A stretch of DNA of 35,508 nucleotides from a bacterium (GTDB lineage Bacteria > DRYD01). Numbering within the stretch: position 1 is the first letter of the stretch; every line of letters begins with the position of its first letter. Below are positions 17,550 to 24,361 of the stretch, piece by piece. A model generated the notes under the pieces. The model worked only from the letters and a program-made list of their open reading frames with translations. It did no database searches and was not told where the DNA came from. The stretch covers positions 1 to 35,508 of the forward strand of contig JAOABG010000002.1 in assembly GCA_026418475.1 (NCBI GenBank), read 5' to 3'. The translations under genes were made by a program, and so were the position numbers.

Positions 17550-18233
17550 TTAATGCAAAGTCTTATCTTTTATGAAATTTCTTATCTTATCTAAAGCTGA
17601 TCTGTGAATCTGATTAACCCTCTGTTTAGATAAACCCATTTCATTCGAAATAACAGCAAGTTTTTTATTTTCAAAATATATTTTTCTCAATACGTTTTGT
17701 TCACTAACATTAAGAACATTATCTATAGCCTGTAAAATCAAAAGAAAAACTTCGTTCAACTCAATGTTTTCCTCCAATACACTATCACTATCCTTAAGGA
17801 CATTACTCAGTGACAAACCCTTATCATAGGACTGACTAATAGAAGACATATTCCTATAAGATAAACTAATTATCAATCCTAAAACTTCATTTCCCTTACT
17901 TTCAGAAATTTTTCTGAATATCTTCAATTGATCACTAATAGAAACATTCATGTATTTAGAAAACTCCTGTTTTACATACCAATTCATCACTTTACTCAAA
18001 AATTTAATAAACGGAACATTTTTTGTGTAATCAAAAGCCTCTATAGCTTTTATAAGACAAAAAGAAGCGATCCCAAAAACCTCATCCCTATCCAAATTTA
18101 TAAAATCACAATACTTTCTGTAAATTCTTAAACCTATAGAATAAGAATAATTAATATATTTTTCTATCAGGGCATCCCGAGCTTCCAAATTATAGTTTTC
18201 CTTGTAATCTATCCAAATCTCTAAATCATCCAT
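17550..18233 (-). CDS. RNA polymerase sigma-70 family factor (FliA/WhiG-like size)
   Basis: At 227 residues the protein has a region 2-like N-terminal half (ALIEKYINYSYSIGLRIYRKY ... LDRDEVFGIASFCLIKAIEAFDYTKNVPFIKFLSKVMNWYVKQEF, about residues 22-95), where the D-(E/L)-x-x-x-G-x-x-x-L-x-x-A-(I/V)-E-x-F-D block is the core-binding and -10 recognising part. A region 4 helix-turn-helix follows at about 170-222 (LNVSEQNVLRKIYFENKKLAVISNEMGLSKQRVNQIHRSALDKIRNF). Region 3 is poorly conserved. This is an alternative, not primary, sigma factor; its size is close to FliA/WhiG/SigB-type proteins, but I cannot assign a regulon. Its ATG immediately follows the TGA of the namZ-like gene. An SpoIIE phosphatase in the same run hints at partner-switch control. 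Confidence 0.88.
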   Translation of the reverse strand: MDDLEIWIDYKENYNLEARDALIEKYINYSYSIGLRIYRKYCDFINLDRDEVFGIASFCLIKAIEAFDYTKNVPFIKFLSKVMNWYVKQEFSKYMNVSISDQLKIFRKISESKGNEVLGLIISLSYRNMSSISQSYDKGLSLSNVLKDSDSVLEENIELNEVFLLILQAIDNVLNVSEQNVLRKIYFENKKLAVISNEMGLSKQRVNQIHRSALDKIRNFIKDKTLH

Positions 18234-19316
18234 TCACAACACCATTCTCATCAACTCATCAAACTTAGAATCACAATAAATACTCTTTCGCAACTTATCA
18301 TCACCCCAAAGTATATCTATTGGCATTTTCTCATATTCATATTCATACGGAGGATCAATAAATTTAAAATCATCAGGATACAAATCAACTATACTTTTCA
18401 AAACTATTAAAAAAGTTTTTAAACTCTTAAACCTCTCTTTTTCAACTATAATCATTTTTAAACCATTACATACTTCTTCTTTATACTTATCAAAAGTTGG
18501 CTTGAAACGGTGGTAAATAAACTCCACCCCATCCACAAAATATTTCCTTCTATAGTACTCCACTCTTTTTTTTAGTTTTTCTTCATTTATAAATGGTGCT
18601 CCAAAAACTTCAAAAGGGTATGTCGTACCTCTCCCCTCACTTATGTTTGTTGCCTCAAACAATGCAAAACCCGGATAAAAATATACAGTTTCTATTGAGG
18701 GAATATTAGGAGAAGTTGGTATCCACCTTAATCCAAGCCCATTCCAGTCATCAAATCTATCAAAATCACCCTCAACAACATAAACATTCCCACAACCATC
18801 CAATATCTCACCTATGGTCATACCATGCCTATTGTAAACACTTTTCATACCGACAAAAGAGAAAAATTCATTTTTCAGTACCACTCCCTCCTTTATACTA
18901 CCCAAAGGGTTCGGCCTATCAAAAACAACAACATCTATACCAGTTTGACAAATAAGCATTGCAGTCCAAACATAAGTGTAATACCTGGCACCAATATCCT
19001 GAATATCAATAAAAACAACGTCCAAATCTTCCAACTTCTCCCTACCAAAAAAACAGCTTCCGTCGTATAAACTAAGACATTCAACATTAAAAATTTCATC
19101 ATAATAATCCTTAAAAGATATCATATTGGCCTGGGTTATAGGAAATAGACCGTGTTGAGGAGCTAAGACCTTTACCACATTGTATCCCAAAGATCTAAGA
19201 TAATCAAGAGTGAAGACAAACCCAGGTTGAACAAAACTGGCTTGATTTATTAATAAACCAACCCTGCTATTCCTATACTTAGAAAAAAGTTTAGGAGCTT
19301 TTAATATACCAAACAT
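18234..19316 (-). CDS. DUF1343 family protein, NamZ-like exo-N-acetylmuramidase
   Basis: The protein matches the DUF1343 family, whose characterised member NamZ removes terminal N-acetylmuramic acid from peptidoglycan fragments. Family blocks seen in order are VGLLINQASF, LAPQHGLFP, FIDIQDIGARYYTYVWTA, VVVFDRPNPLGS, SFVGMKSVYNRHGMTIGE, SPNIPSIETVYFYPGFALFEATNISEGRGTTYPFEVFGAPF. Two oddities stand out. There is no signal peptide although many family members are secreted, which suggests cytoplasmic recycling of muropeptides. The PEHG block, as I recall it, reads PQHG here. The protein is 360 residues, shorter at the C-terminus than typical members of about 400. It sits between comEC-like (2-base gap) and the sigma gene (abutting). 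Confidence 0.86.
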   Translation of the reverse strand: MFGILKAPKLFSKYRNSRVGLLINQASFVQPGFVFTLDYLRSLGYNVVKVLAPQHGLFPITQANMISFKDYYDEIFNVECLSLYDGSCFFGREKLEDLDVVFIDIQDIGARYYTYVWTAMLICQTGIDVVVFDRPNPLGSIKEGVVLKNEFFSFVGMKSVYNRHGMTIGEILDGCGNVYVVEGDFDRFDDWNGLGLRWIPTSPNIPSIETVYFYPGFALFEATNISEGRGTTYPFEVFGAPFINEEKLKKRVEYYRRKYFVDGVEFIYHRFKPTFDKYKEEVCNGLKMIIVEKERFKSLKTFLIVLKSIVDLYPDDFKFIDPPYEYEYEKMPIDILWGDDKLRKSIYCDSKFDELMRMVL

Positions 19317-19318
19317 TT

Positions 19319-20698
19319 CTATTTTTTTAATTTCAGTAACTCAATCCAATTTCCTGCTATAGCCCAAAAAATATAATACAATACTATCCAAATCTCAGCA
19401 GGATAAAACTCTACATAAAAAGGCCTAACAGAAATTACAAAATTAACAACCAATAAAAAATAATCAAAAAAAACTCTTAATATAAAACCCAAAGGAATAA
19501 ATATAACATACAAAAAAGTACAAAAAAATATAAAAGGAACACAAAAAGCAATAACTAAATTACTGAAAATACCATTTAAATAAAAAATACCAAAGTGTTT
19601 CAAAAATATAGGAAAAATAAAAACCATAACTGAAAAATTAACAGCAATATTATCAACCAAAAAAGCTGGAAACTTATTCAGAAAATCCTTAACAATACCA
19701 CCAATAAACAGGACTCCCAAAAAGGAAAGAAAACTGAGCTTGAAACTCAATCCAATTGTAGAGTAAAAATCAATAACCAAAAAAAATAACCAAATAAAAC
19801 AAACGGAAACAACACTATAAAAAAGCCTATTCTTCAAATCATAAATCATAAAAAAGTTAGCAAAGACAGCAAAAATAAAAGCCCTCAAAAGTGGAGTATC
19901 AAAGCCAACAACCAAACAATATAAAAAAGTCAAAATTAAAGAACATATAAATGAAAACAACTTTGGATTCCAAAATCCCAAAAATCTCAATAAAAAATAA
20001 AAAACATAAAAAAAGAAATTCATGGATAACAAAATATTCGACCCCGAAGCCACAAAAAAATGATACACACCAGCCTCTATAAGTTGTTTCTTTTCGTAAA
20101 AACTGTAATCCTCAAAACCAAAAACCACTCCCTTCACAAACCTTGAAGAATCACCCAAACTATCCATAACACGCATTATATACAACCTAACACTCTGAAT
20201 AAAACCGGTATTATTTACCTCAACAACATCCATATAATAAATCCTATAAACTATACGATTTGAAAGAAAAAAAGAATTCTTATCAATATCATTGATTTTA
20301 GCCATTTTTACAAAAGCAATAACCATTGAACCCTCAATAAAATCAAAGTTAGAAATATTGGATCTACTTACTACAACTCTAAAAGCATCCCTTTGCTGTA
20401 ATAATACATAGTTAGCTCTTACCTTCAAAACTTTAAATTCAAAAATACCCTCAACAAAATCACTCTGATCCTCCAAATAATTTAAAAATCTCTCACTGTT
20501 TAGATTAACATACTTAGATATAAAAAAAGAAACAAATAACAACAACAGAGATAAAATACAATTTTTCAAAAAACCTTTCCAATACCTATAGCCATATTTC
20601 ATCAAAAAAAGAAAATGAAATATAAAACACAGATAATATAAATCCGGGAAATAACACAAAAAAATACAACAAAAAGAAAAAAAAAGAAAATGGTTCAT
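19319..20698 (-). CDS. ComEC/Rec2-like competence membrane protein
   Basis: ComEC forms the inner-membrane channel for single-stranded DNA uptake. The 459-residue protein has N-terminal hydrophobic helices, then a soluble part of about residues 75-165 (FEFKVLKVRANYVLLQQRDAFRVVV...) like the OB-fold region of ComEC. This is followed by EAGVYHFFVASGSNILLSMNFFFYVFYFLLR, the counterpart of the family's G-L-x-H-(L/I)-x-x-(V/I)-S-G-x-(H/N) block, and about eight further helices. The C-terminal metallo-beta-lactamase-like domain of long ComEC proteins is absent, so this is the short form. Its ATG overlaps the yraN stop by 4 bases. It is Phe- and Lys-rich, as expected for an AT-rich genome. Whether DNA uptake works depends on pilus and DprA/ComF genes elsewhere. 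Confidence 0.85.
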   Translation of the reverse strand: MNHFLFFSFCCIFLCYFPDLYYLCFIFHFLFLMKYGYRYWKGFLKNCILSLLLLFVSFFISKYVNLNSERFLNYLEDQSDFVEGIFEFKVLKVRANYVLLQQRDAFRVVVSRSNISNFDFIEGSMVIAFVKMAKINDIDKNSFFLSNRIVYRIYYMDVVEVNNTGFIQSVRLYIMRVMDSLGDSSRFVKGVVFGFEDYSFYEKKQLIEAGVYHFFVASGSNILLSMNFFFYVFYFLLRFLGFWNPKLFSFICSLILTFLYCLVVGFDTPLLRAFIFAVFANFFMIYDLKNRLFYSVVSVCFIWLFFLVIDFYSTIGLSFKLSFLSFLGVLFIGGIVKDFLNKFPAFLVDNIAVNFSVMVFIFPIFLKHFGIFYLNGIFSNLVIAFCVPFIFFCTFLYVIFIPLGFILRVFFDYFLLVVNFVISVRPFYVEFYPAEIWIVLYYIFWAIAGNWIELLKLKK

Positions 20699-21027
20699 AA
20701 GGTTATATTCTCAACATGATTAATTGAGAATTTATCCACTTCTTTAGATACAAAAATTGCATCAATCCTTATAGATCTGAATTTCAATTCATGTTTCTGT
20801 AAAAAAATATCCAGAGTTTTAGTTATACTCTCTATTTTATGATAATTTATTCTTTCAAAAGGAAAACTTCCACCTTTTACTTCAACAACAACAAGACAAT
20901 CATCTTTATAGGCAATGATATCTATTTCTCCGAAACGCGAAATAAAATTAGTAGCAATTATTTTATATTTTTTGCTTTTAAGGTAGTCCAGAGCCAGCCT
21001 TTCATAAAATTGACCTCTTTTGTTCAC
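20695..21027 (-). CDS. yraN: YraN / UPF0102 family nuclease-fold protein
   Basis: This 110-residue protein shows the UPF0102 pattern: GQFYERLALDYLKSKKYKIIATNF (N-terminal helix and strand), FGEIDIIAYKDDCLVVVEVKGG (the E-I-D ... V-E-V-K active-site core of a PD-(D/E)XK restriction-endonuclease-like fold) and a helix that starts INYHKIESITKTL. Such proteins are often encoded next to rnhB, dprA or comEC, and this one overlaps the comEC-like gene by 4 bases, supporting both calls. The start is GTG 21027, only 16 bases after the 3' end of tRNA-Gly, with no good Shine-Dalgarno, so expression may be modest or depend on the tRNA transcript. Confidence 0.87.
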   Translation of the reverse strand: MNKRGQFYERLALDYLKSKKYKIIATNFISRFGEIDIIAYKDDCLVVVEVKGGSFPFERINYHKIESITKTLDIFLQKHELKFRSIRIDAIFVSKEVDKFSINHVENITL

Positions 21028-21043
21028 TAAAGAAAAGATAGAA

Positions 21044-21115
21044 AGCGGTAGACGGGACTCGAACCCGCGACCCCTACCTTGGCAAGGTAGTGCTCTACCA
21101 CTGAGCTACTACCGC
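21044..21115 (-). tRNA. tRNA-Gly (GCC)
   Basis: On the minus strand the sequence folds as a complete cloverleaf: acceptor arms GCGGTAG / CTACCGC, D-arm GCTCAGTGGTAGAGC, anticodon arm CTACC TTGCCAA GGTAG with anticodon GCC, and T-arm GCGGG TTCGAGT CCCGT. The discriminator is T, and CCA is not encoded. It heads the long minus-strand gene run, 16 bases before yraN. The plus-strand ORF 21020-21205 (containing RRDSNPRPLPWQGSALPLSY) is a classic spurious ORF antisense to a tRNA. Confidence 0.97.
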
Positions 21116-21282
21116 GTACTCCTCTATATTTCTTCTTTAATCCCCAAAAAAATCCTTTCAATTTATCAACATAAAAATTTAAAAATTACAAGGACTTTCT
21201 TTTAAAATCAAGCAAGGATTTTCTCTCAAATCCAATTAATACAACAGCTATCAACGAACCTATACAAATTTAAGATAATCTG
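21116..21282. other. Intergenic region upstream of tRNA-Gly
   Basis: This AT-rich stretch lies before the tRNA (minus strand) and the 60-residue ORF (plus strand), so it should contain the tRNA promoter. I could not pick out a convincing -35/-10 pair. It includes the imperfect 24-base tandem repeat listed separately. No gene, hairpin terminator or riboswitch-like structure was recognised. Confidence 0.5.
21188..21235. repeat. Imperfect 24-base tandem duplication
   Basis: Two adjacent 24-base units, acaaggactttcttttaaaa.. and gcaaggattttctctcaaat.., agree at 18 of 24 positions. With so few copies and AT-rich sequence it may be chance or an old slippage event. Confidence 0.35.
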
Positions 21283-21465
21283 ATGAATAGAGGGTATAAA
21301 CAAGGAATATTATGGGATAAAGATCTATTCCTAAAAGGTAAAATAAAAACTATAAGAGAAACTCCAGATGGACAATCAATAAAAATTTACATAAGGGGAA
21401 AAAACAAAATCCCAGAAGCTTATCAAAAAGTACAGAAAGTAGTTAACAAATATCAGATTTGGTAA
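21283..21465 (+). CDS. Possible small protein of 60 residues, unknown
   Basis: This ORF lies in the only sizeable gap of the window and is not antisense to another gene. The product, starting MNRGYKQGILWDKDLFLKG, has alternating strand-like segments (KIKTIRETPDGQSIKIYIRG) and a C-terminal amphipathic helix (PEAYQKVQKVVNKYQIW), a composition like a folded basic protein rather than random AT-rich translation. It has no signal peptide. An in-frame TAA lies four codons before the ATG, so the start is fixed if the gene is real. The ribosome site is poor (TTAAGATAATCTG). I recognise no family. It converges on the ureohydrolase gene with a 34-base gap and no visible terminator. Confidence 0.45.
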   Translation: MNRGYKQGILWDKDLFLKGKIKTIRETPDGQSIKIYIRGKNKIPEAYQKVQKVVNKYQIW

Positions 21466-21499
21466 ACAAACTATCAAGTGATCCAAAATGGTACTTAAT

Positions 21500-22459
21500 T
21501 CAACTTTTTGAAATATAAAACAAAAGTTCAGAAACATTATGAACAGATCTCTCTAAATTACCAACCAAAGGATTGAATTCTACAACATCGAAACCAACAA
21601 CATAGTAATTACTCTTTACGTATTCAATAAGGGTATATATTTCTTTCAAACTAAATCCCAATGAATTTGGAGAATTAACAGAGTCAATATAATTAATATC
21701 TATCGAATCCAAATCAATACTAATATAAACAGGTAAATCTCTATCTAGTTCAATTCTTAAAAACTCAAGAGCTTTTCCTATATCCAAGGATATGTCGATA
21801 TTATTCAAATATTTCACTTTATATTTTTGAGCTTGTAGGTAAAGATAGTAAGGATTTGCCAAATCCTTTATACCAAGTATAATAACATTCAGTTTATTTT
21901 CGTACTTTTCCTTTAGTTCACGTAAATAAGTTCCACCTGACAATCCTTGGTTTAATTCCCTTAAATCGAAGTGACTATCAAAAACCAAAAGATTAATCTT
22001 TTCAAATTTTTGTAGATACTGTTCAATTATTGGAAATGAAATACTATGGTCACCTCCTATGTAAAAAGGCAAATTTTTGTTTTCAAATGATAGAATCCTA
22101 GATGTCGCCATAGAAATATTTCTGAAAGTTTTATTTCTATCTCCTACAACAGTTCTCACATATGGCATAATTATTACCAGCTTTCTATAATGATGGTTAA
22201 AGCTCAGAGACAGAAATTTATCGATAATTTTCTGAGGAGAGAACCTGGCACCTGGTCTACCAGCGGTGCTGCCATCCCAAGGAATAGGAACCAAAATGTT
22301 TATACCTTCAGGTTCAAAACCAACAATATCTCTATATTTTTCAAACAATCCTTCCAATAATAGCAAATCGTAATTTTCTTTTCTTAAAGATATATCCCTA
22401 AGTTTAAAATTCAGTGGGTCTCTTAAAAATAAAGGCTCACTTTCAAAGTAGTCTATCAT
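21500..22459 (-). CDS. Ureohydrolase (arginase/agmatinase/formiminoglutamase) family enzyme
   Basis: This is a binuclear Mn enzyme that hydrolyses a guanidino or formimino group. The motifs are present in order: IPWDGSTAGRPGARFSPQKI (about residues 58-77), FYIGGDHSISFP with the first His ligand, FDSHFDLREL (usual D-A-H-x-D, here with Ser), and ISIDLDSIDINYIDSVNSPNSLG, where S-x-D-x-D is kept but the usual D-P-x-x-A-P-G is altered. Metal ligands are intact. The altered last loop touches the substrate side, so I cannot say whether it is agmatinase, arginase or formiminoglutamase. At 319 residues it is of usual length. It overlaps the alkaline phosphatase gene by 4 bases (ATGA). Confidence 0.87.
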   Translation of the reverse strand: MIDYFESEPLFLRDPLNFKLRDISLRKENYDLLLLEGLFEKYRDIVGFEPEGINILVPIPWDGSTAGRPGARFSPQKIIDKFLSLSFNHHYRKLVIIMPYVRTVVGDRNKTFRNISMATSRILSFENKNLPFYIGGDHSISFPIIEQYLQKFEKINLLVFDSHFDLRELNQGLSGGTYLRELKEKYENKLNVIILGIKDLANPYYLYLQAQKYKVKYLNNIDISLDIGKALEFLRIELDRDLPVYISIDLDSIDINYIDSVNSPNSLGFSLKEIYTLIEYVKSNYYVVGFDVVEFNPLVGNLERSVHNVSELLFYISKS

Positions 22460-23568
22460 CTCATATACTCATACATTAAATTGTATACTTCGGTGTTATC
22501 AATAATCGGTTTGGGTTTTATAAAACCTTTATAGAATCCCACGATATGCTCTGCAGTATGATAATCAGAGCTATAGTTGACTTTAAACTCTGGAGAAAAT
22601 TTGTTAGCCTTTTTATCAATCAAACTTAACCCACCACACTCATGATCAGAAACAACCAAAACGAGTGTATTGGGATTCGAATTTTGATAGGATATAACAA
22701 CATCCAATAACTTGTCGAGGTCTTCCATTTCATCTAATTGTTCCATTAATTTATTCTCGTGCCCGTACCAATCAATCTGACTCGCTTCCACCATAAGAAA
22801 GAAACCATTTCTATTCTTTGAAAGTTTAGAGAGTACATAGCTGGTTTTGGAAGCCAAGTCCATTCTTCTTTCTTTATACTTAGGTGGATGTTTTCTAGCA
22901 GTAAAAGCTATTAATCTTCTGAAGTCCTCATTAGATTTAATTATCTTATCCAATTTTTCTTCGCCATATATAACTTTATATCCCTGTTTTTCGAGTTCTC
23001 TGATGTAAGGTTGGAAAATTTCGAATCCTCCACCAATAGCAATATCTATATTTGAATATATGAGCTGTCTGGCTATAGTATCATCATCAGATCTTGATTT
23101 TGAGAACGAATAGAACGCCGCAGGAGTGGCATGAGTTAATGTACACTCAACAACTATACCTGTGGACTTTCCATTATTCTTAGCTATATCCATAATAGTA
23201 GGGGTTCTGCTCCCATTTTTCATGACCCCAACCTGATAATTCTTAACTCTTATACCTGTAGCAAAAGCAGTTGCACCTGCAGCACTATCAGTGACAACAT
23301 AGTCTTCACTTCTGGTTCTTACCAAAAAAGATCCATCAAATTTTGAAAAACTACTATATCCCTGATTTTTATATTCACCTTTATAATAATCGTAAGCAGT
23401 TATTATGGGAAGTCCCATACCATCACCTATAATAAGTATAATACTTTTTGAGTCATCAGAATCATTAAAAATTGATTTAGCAACAACAAAAACAAATGAA
23501 AAAATTGAAAATACAAAAATAATCAAGAAGAACAAGTTCTTTGTAATTGAGGTTTTTCTCATTTTCAT
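22456..23568 (-). CDS. Exported alkaline phosphatase
   Basis: The protein has an N-terminal hydrophobic segment (about residues 10-31: NLFFLIIFVFSIFSFVFVVA), acting as signal or anchor to place it in the periplasm. Motifs of the PhoA superfamily follow: IIGDGMGLP (metal Asp), VTDSAAGATAFATG (nucleophile Ser), VEASQIDWYGHEN (metal Asp/His), VVSDHECGGLSL (metal Asp-His) and YHTAEHIVGFYKG near the C-terminus with the final His. All key residues are present. At 370 residues it is a compact bacterial form. It releases phosphate from organic phosphoesters. It is the middle gene of a three-gene set with 4-base overlaps on both sides; no Pho box was identified. Confidence 0.93.
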   Translation of the reverse strand: MKMRKTSITKNLFFLIIFVFSIFSFVFVVAKSIFNDSDDSKSIILIIGDGMGLPIITAYDYYKGEYKNQGYSSFSKFDGSFLVRTRSEDYVVTDSAAGATAFATGIRVKNYQVGVMKNGSRTPTIMDIAKNNGKSTGIVVECTLTHATPAAFYSFSKSRSDDDTIARQLIYSNIDIAIGGGFEIFQPYIRELEKQGYKVIYGEEKLDKIIKSNEDFRRLIAFTARKHPPKYKERRMDLASKTSYVLSKLSKNRNGFFLMVEASQIDWYGHENKLMEQLDEMEDLDKLLDVVISYQNSNPNTLVLVVSDHECGGLSLIDKKANKFSPEFKVNYSSDYHTAEHIVGFYKGFIKPKPIIDNTEVYNLMYEYMR

Positions 23569-24257
23569 TCACCTCCCAAATTCAAATTTAAATTACTCTT
23601 CAAACTTGCCAAATAGCACATAATTATAATATCTGTAACGTACCACAAGAACATCGATAACAAAGACATAGTGAAACAACAAACAATAAAAAATGGTACC
23701 AAAAACAATAAAAAGCAAATAAAGTATATTAAGAATACTAGGAAAGAAACCGAAATATTTTGAACAAAAATTTGGTATGAAAATCTAAAAACTTTTGAAA
23801 TATCAAAACCACATAAATCGAATGCTATTATGGAAAAATAATAAATTGAGACATAAGCCCAAAAAAGAGGTAACCAAACAAATAAAAAGTACAAACCACT
23901 TAATATCAAATAGACCATGGCATCACTAATAAACATGTTTAAAAACAGATCGATTAAAAAATCTGAAACCACCCATGGCACAATTATAGGCAGCAAAGCT
24001 ATTAACCTGACAAGAAATATTTTTATACCCTCAAGAAAAAAAAGTTTTATATCAAAGGGAATATAGAAATCTTCATTACCAGTTGAATAATATTCATAAA
24101 CCCTTTTATATATATTGTATATAAGGTAAGAGGGTATACTCAAGGCAGTAAAAAAAGAAAGAAGTATAAAAAAAGGATTGGTTACCACAGAAGAAACAGC
24201 AATACCACTCAAGTTTTTATTAATAACTTCCCAAGAAACAGAAATCCAGCTTTTCAT
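23565..24257 (-). CDS. Integral membrane protein, unknown, possibly DUF4013-like
   Basis: The 230-residue protein contains about five or six hydrophobic helices with few charged loops (for example NPFFILLSFFTALSIPSYLIYNIYKR, IFLVRLIALLPIIVPWVVSDFLIDL, VSFLVFLIYFICFLLFLVPFFIVCCF). The helical layout, with YNIYKRVYE near the start and a late D-I-I-I-M-C-Y-L segment, recalls DUF4013-type membrane proteins, but I hold that only loosely. It begins the operon with the alkaline phosphatase and ureohydrolase genes; its stop overlaps the phosphatase start by 4 bases. AAAAGG precedes the ATG. No enzymatic motif is seen. Confidence 0.75.
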   Translation of the reverse strand: MKSWISVSWEVINKNLSGIAVSSVVTNPFFILLSFFTALSIPSYLIYNIYKRVYEYYSTGNEDFYIPFDIKLFFLEGIKIFLVRLIALLPIIVPWVVSDFLIDLFLNMFISDAMVYLILSGLYFLFVWLPLFWAYVSIYYFSIIAFDLCGFDISKVFRFSYQIFVQNISVSFLVFLIYFICFLLFLVPFFIVCCFTMSLLSMFLWYVTDIIIMCYLASLKSNLNLNLGGE

Positions 24258-24280
24258 AAGCCTTTTAATTACTTTTCTTT

Positions 24281-24309
24281 GTAATAAAAATAAAACCTTT
24301 CTAAAACAA
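24281..24309 (-). promoter_or_regulatory. Candidate sigma-70 promoter of the membrane protein/phosphatase operon
   Basis: Read on the minus strand, TTGTTT and TATTAC are separated by 17 bases, 24 bases before ATG 24257. The hexamers match the -35 and -10 consensus only partly (4 of 6 each), and AT-rich DNA gives many such pairs, so this is a candidate only. Confidence 0.28.
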
Positions 24310-24361
24310 TTTGAAATTTAAATTAAAGGAAACAAAATTCAGTTATAAAATAATATATAGT

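Noticed and set aside
21020-21205. 61-residue plus-strand ORF
   Set aside because: It reads antisense through tRNA-Gly and gives the well-known spurious RRDSNPRPLPWQGSALPLSY peptide.
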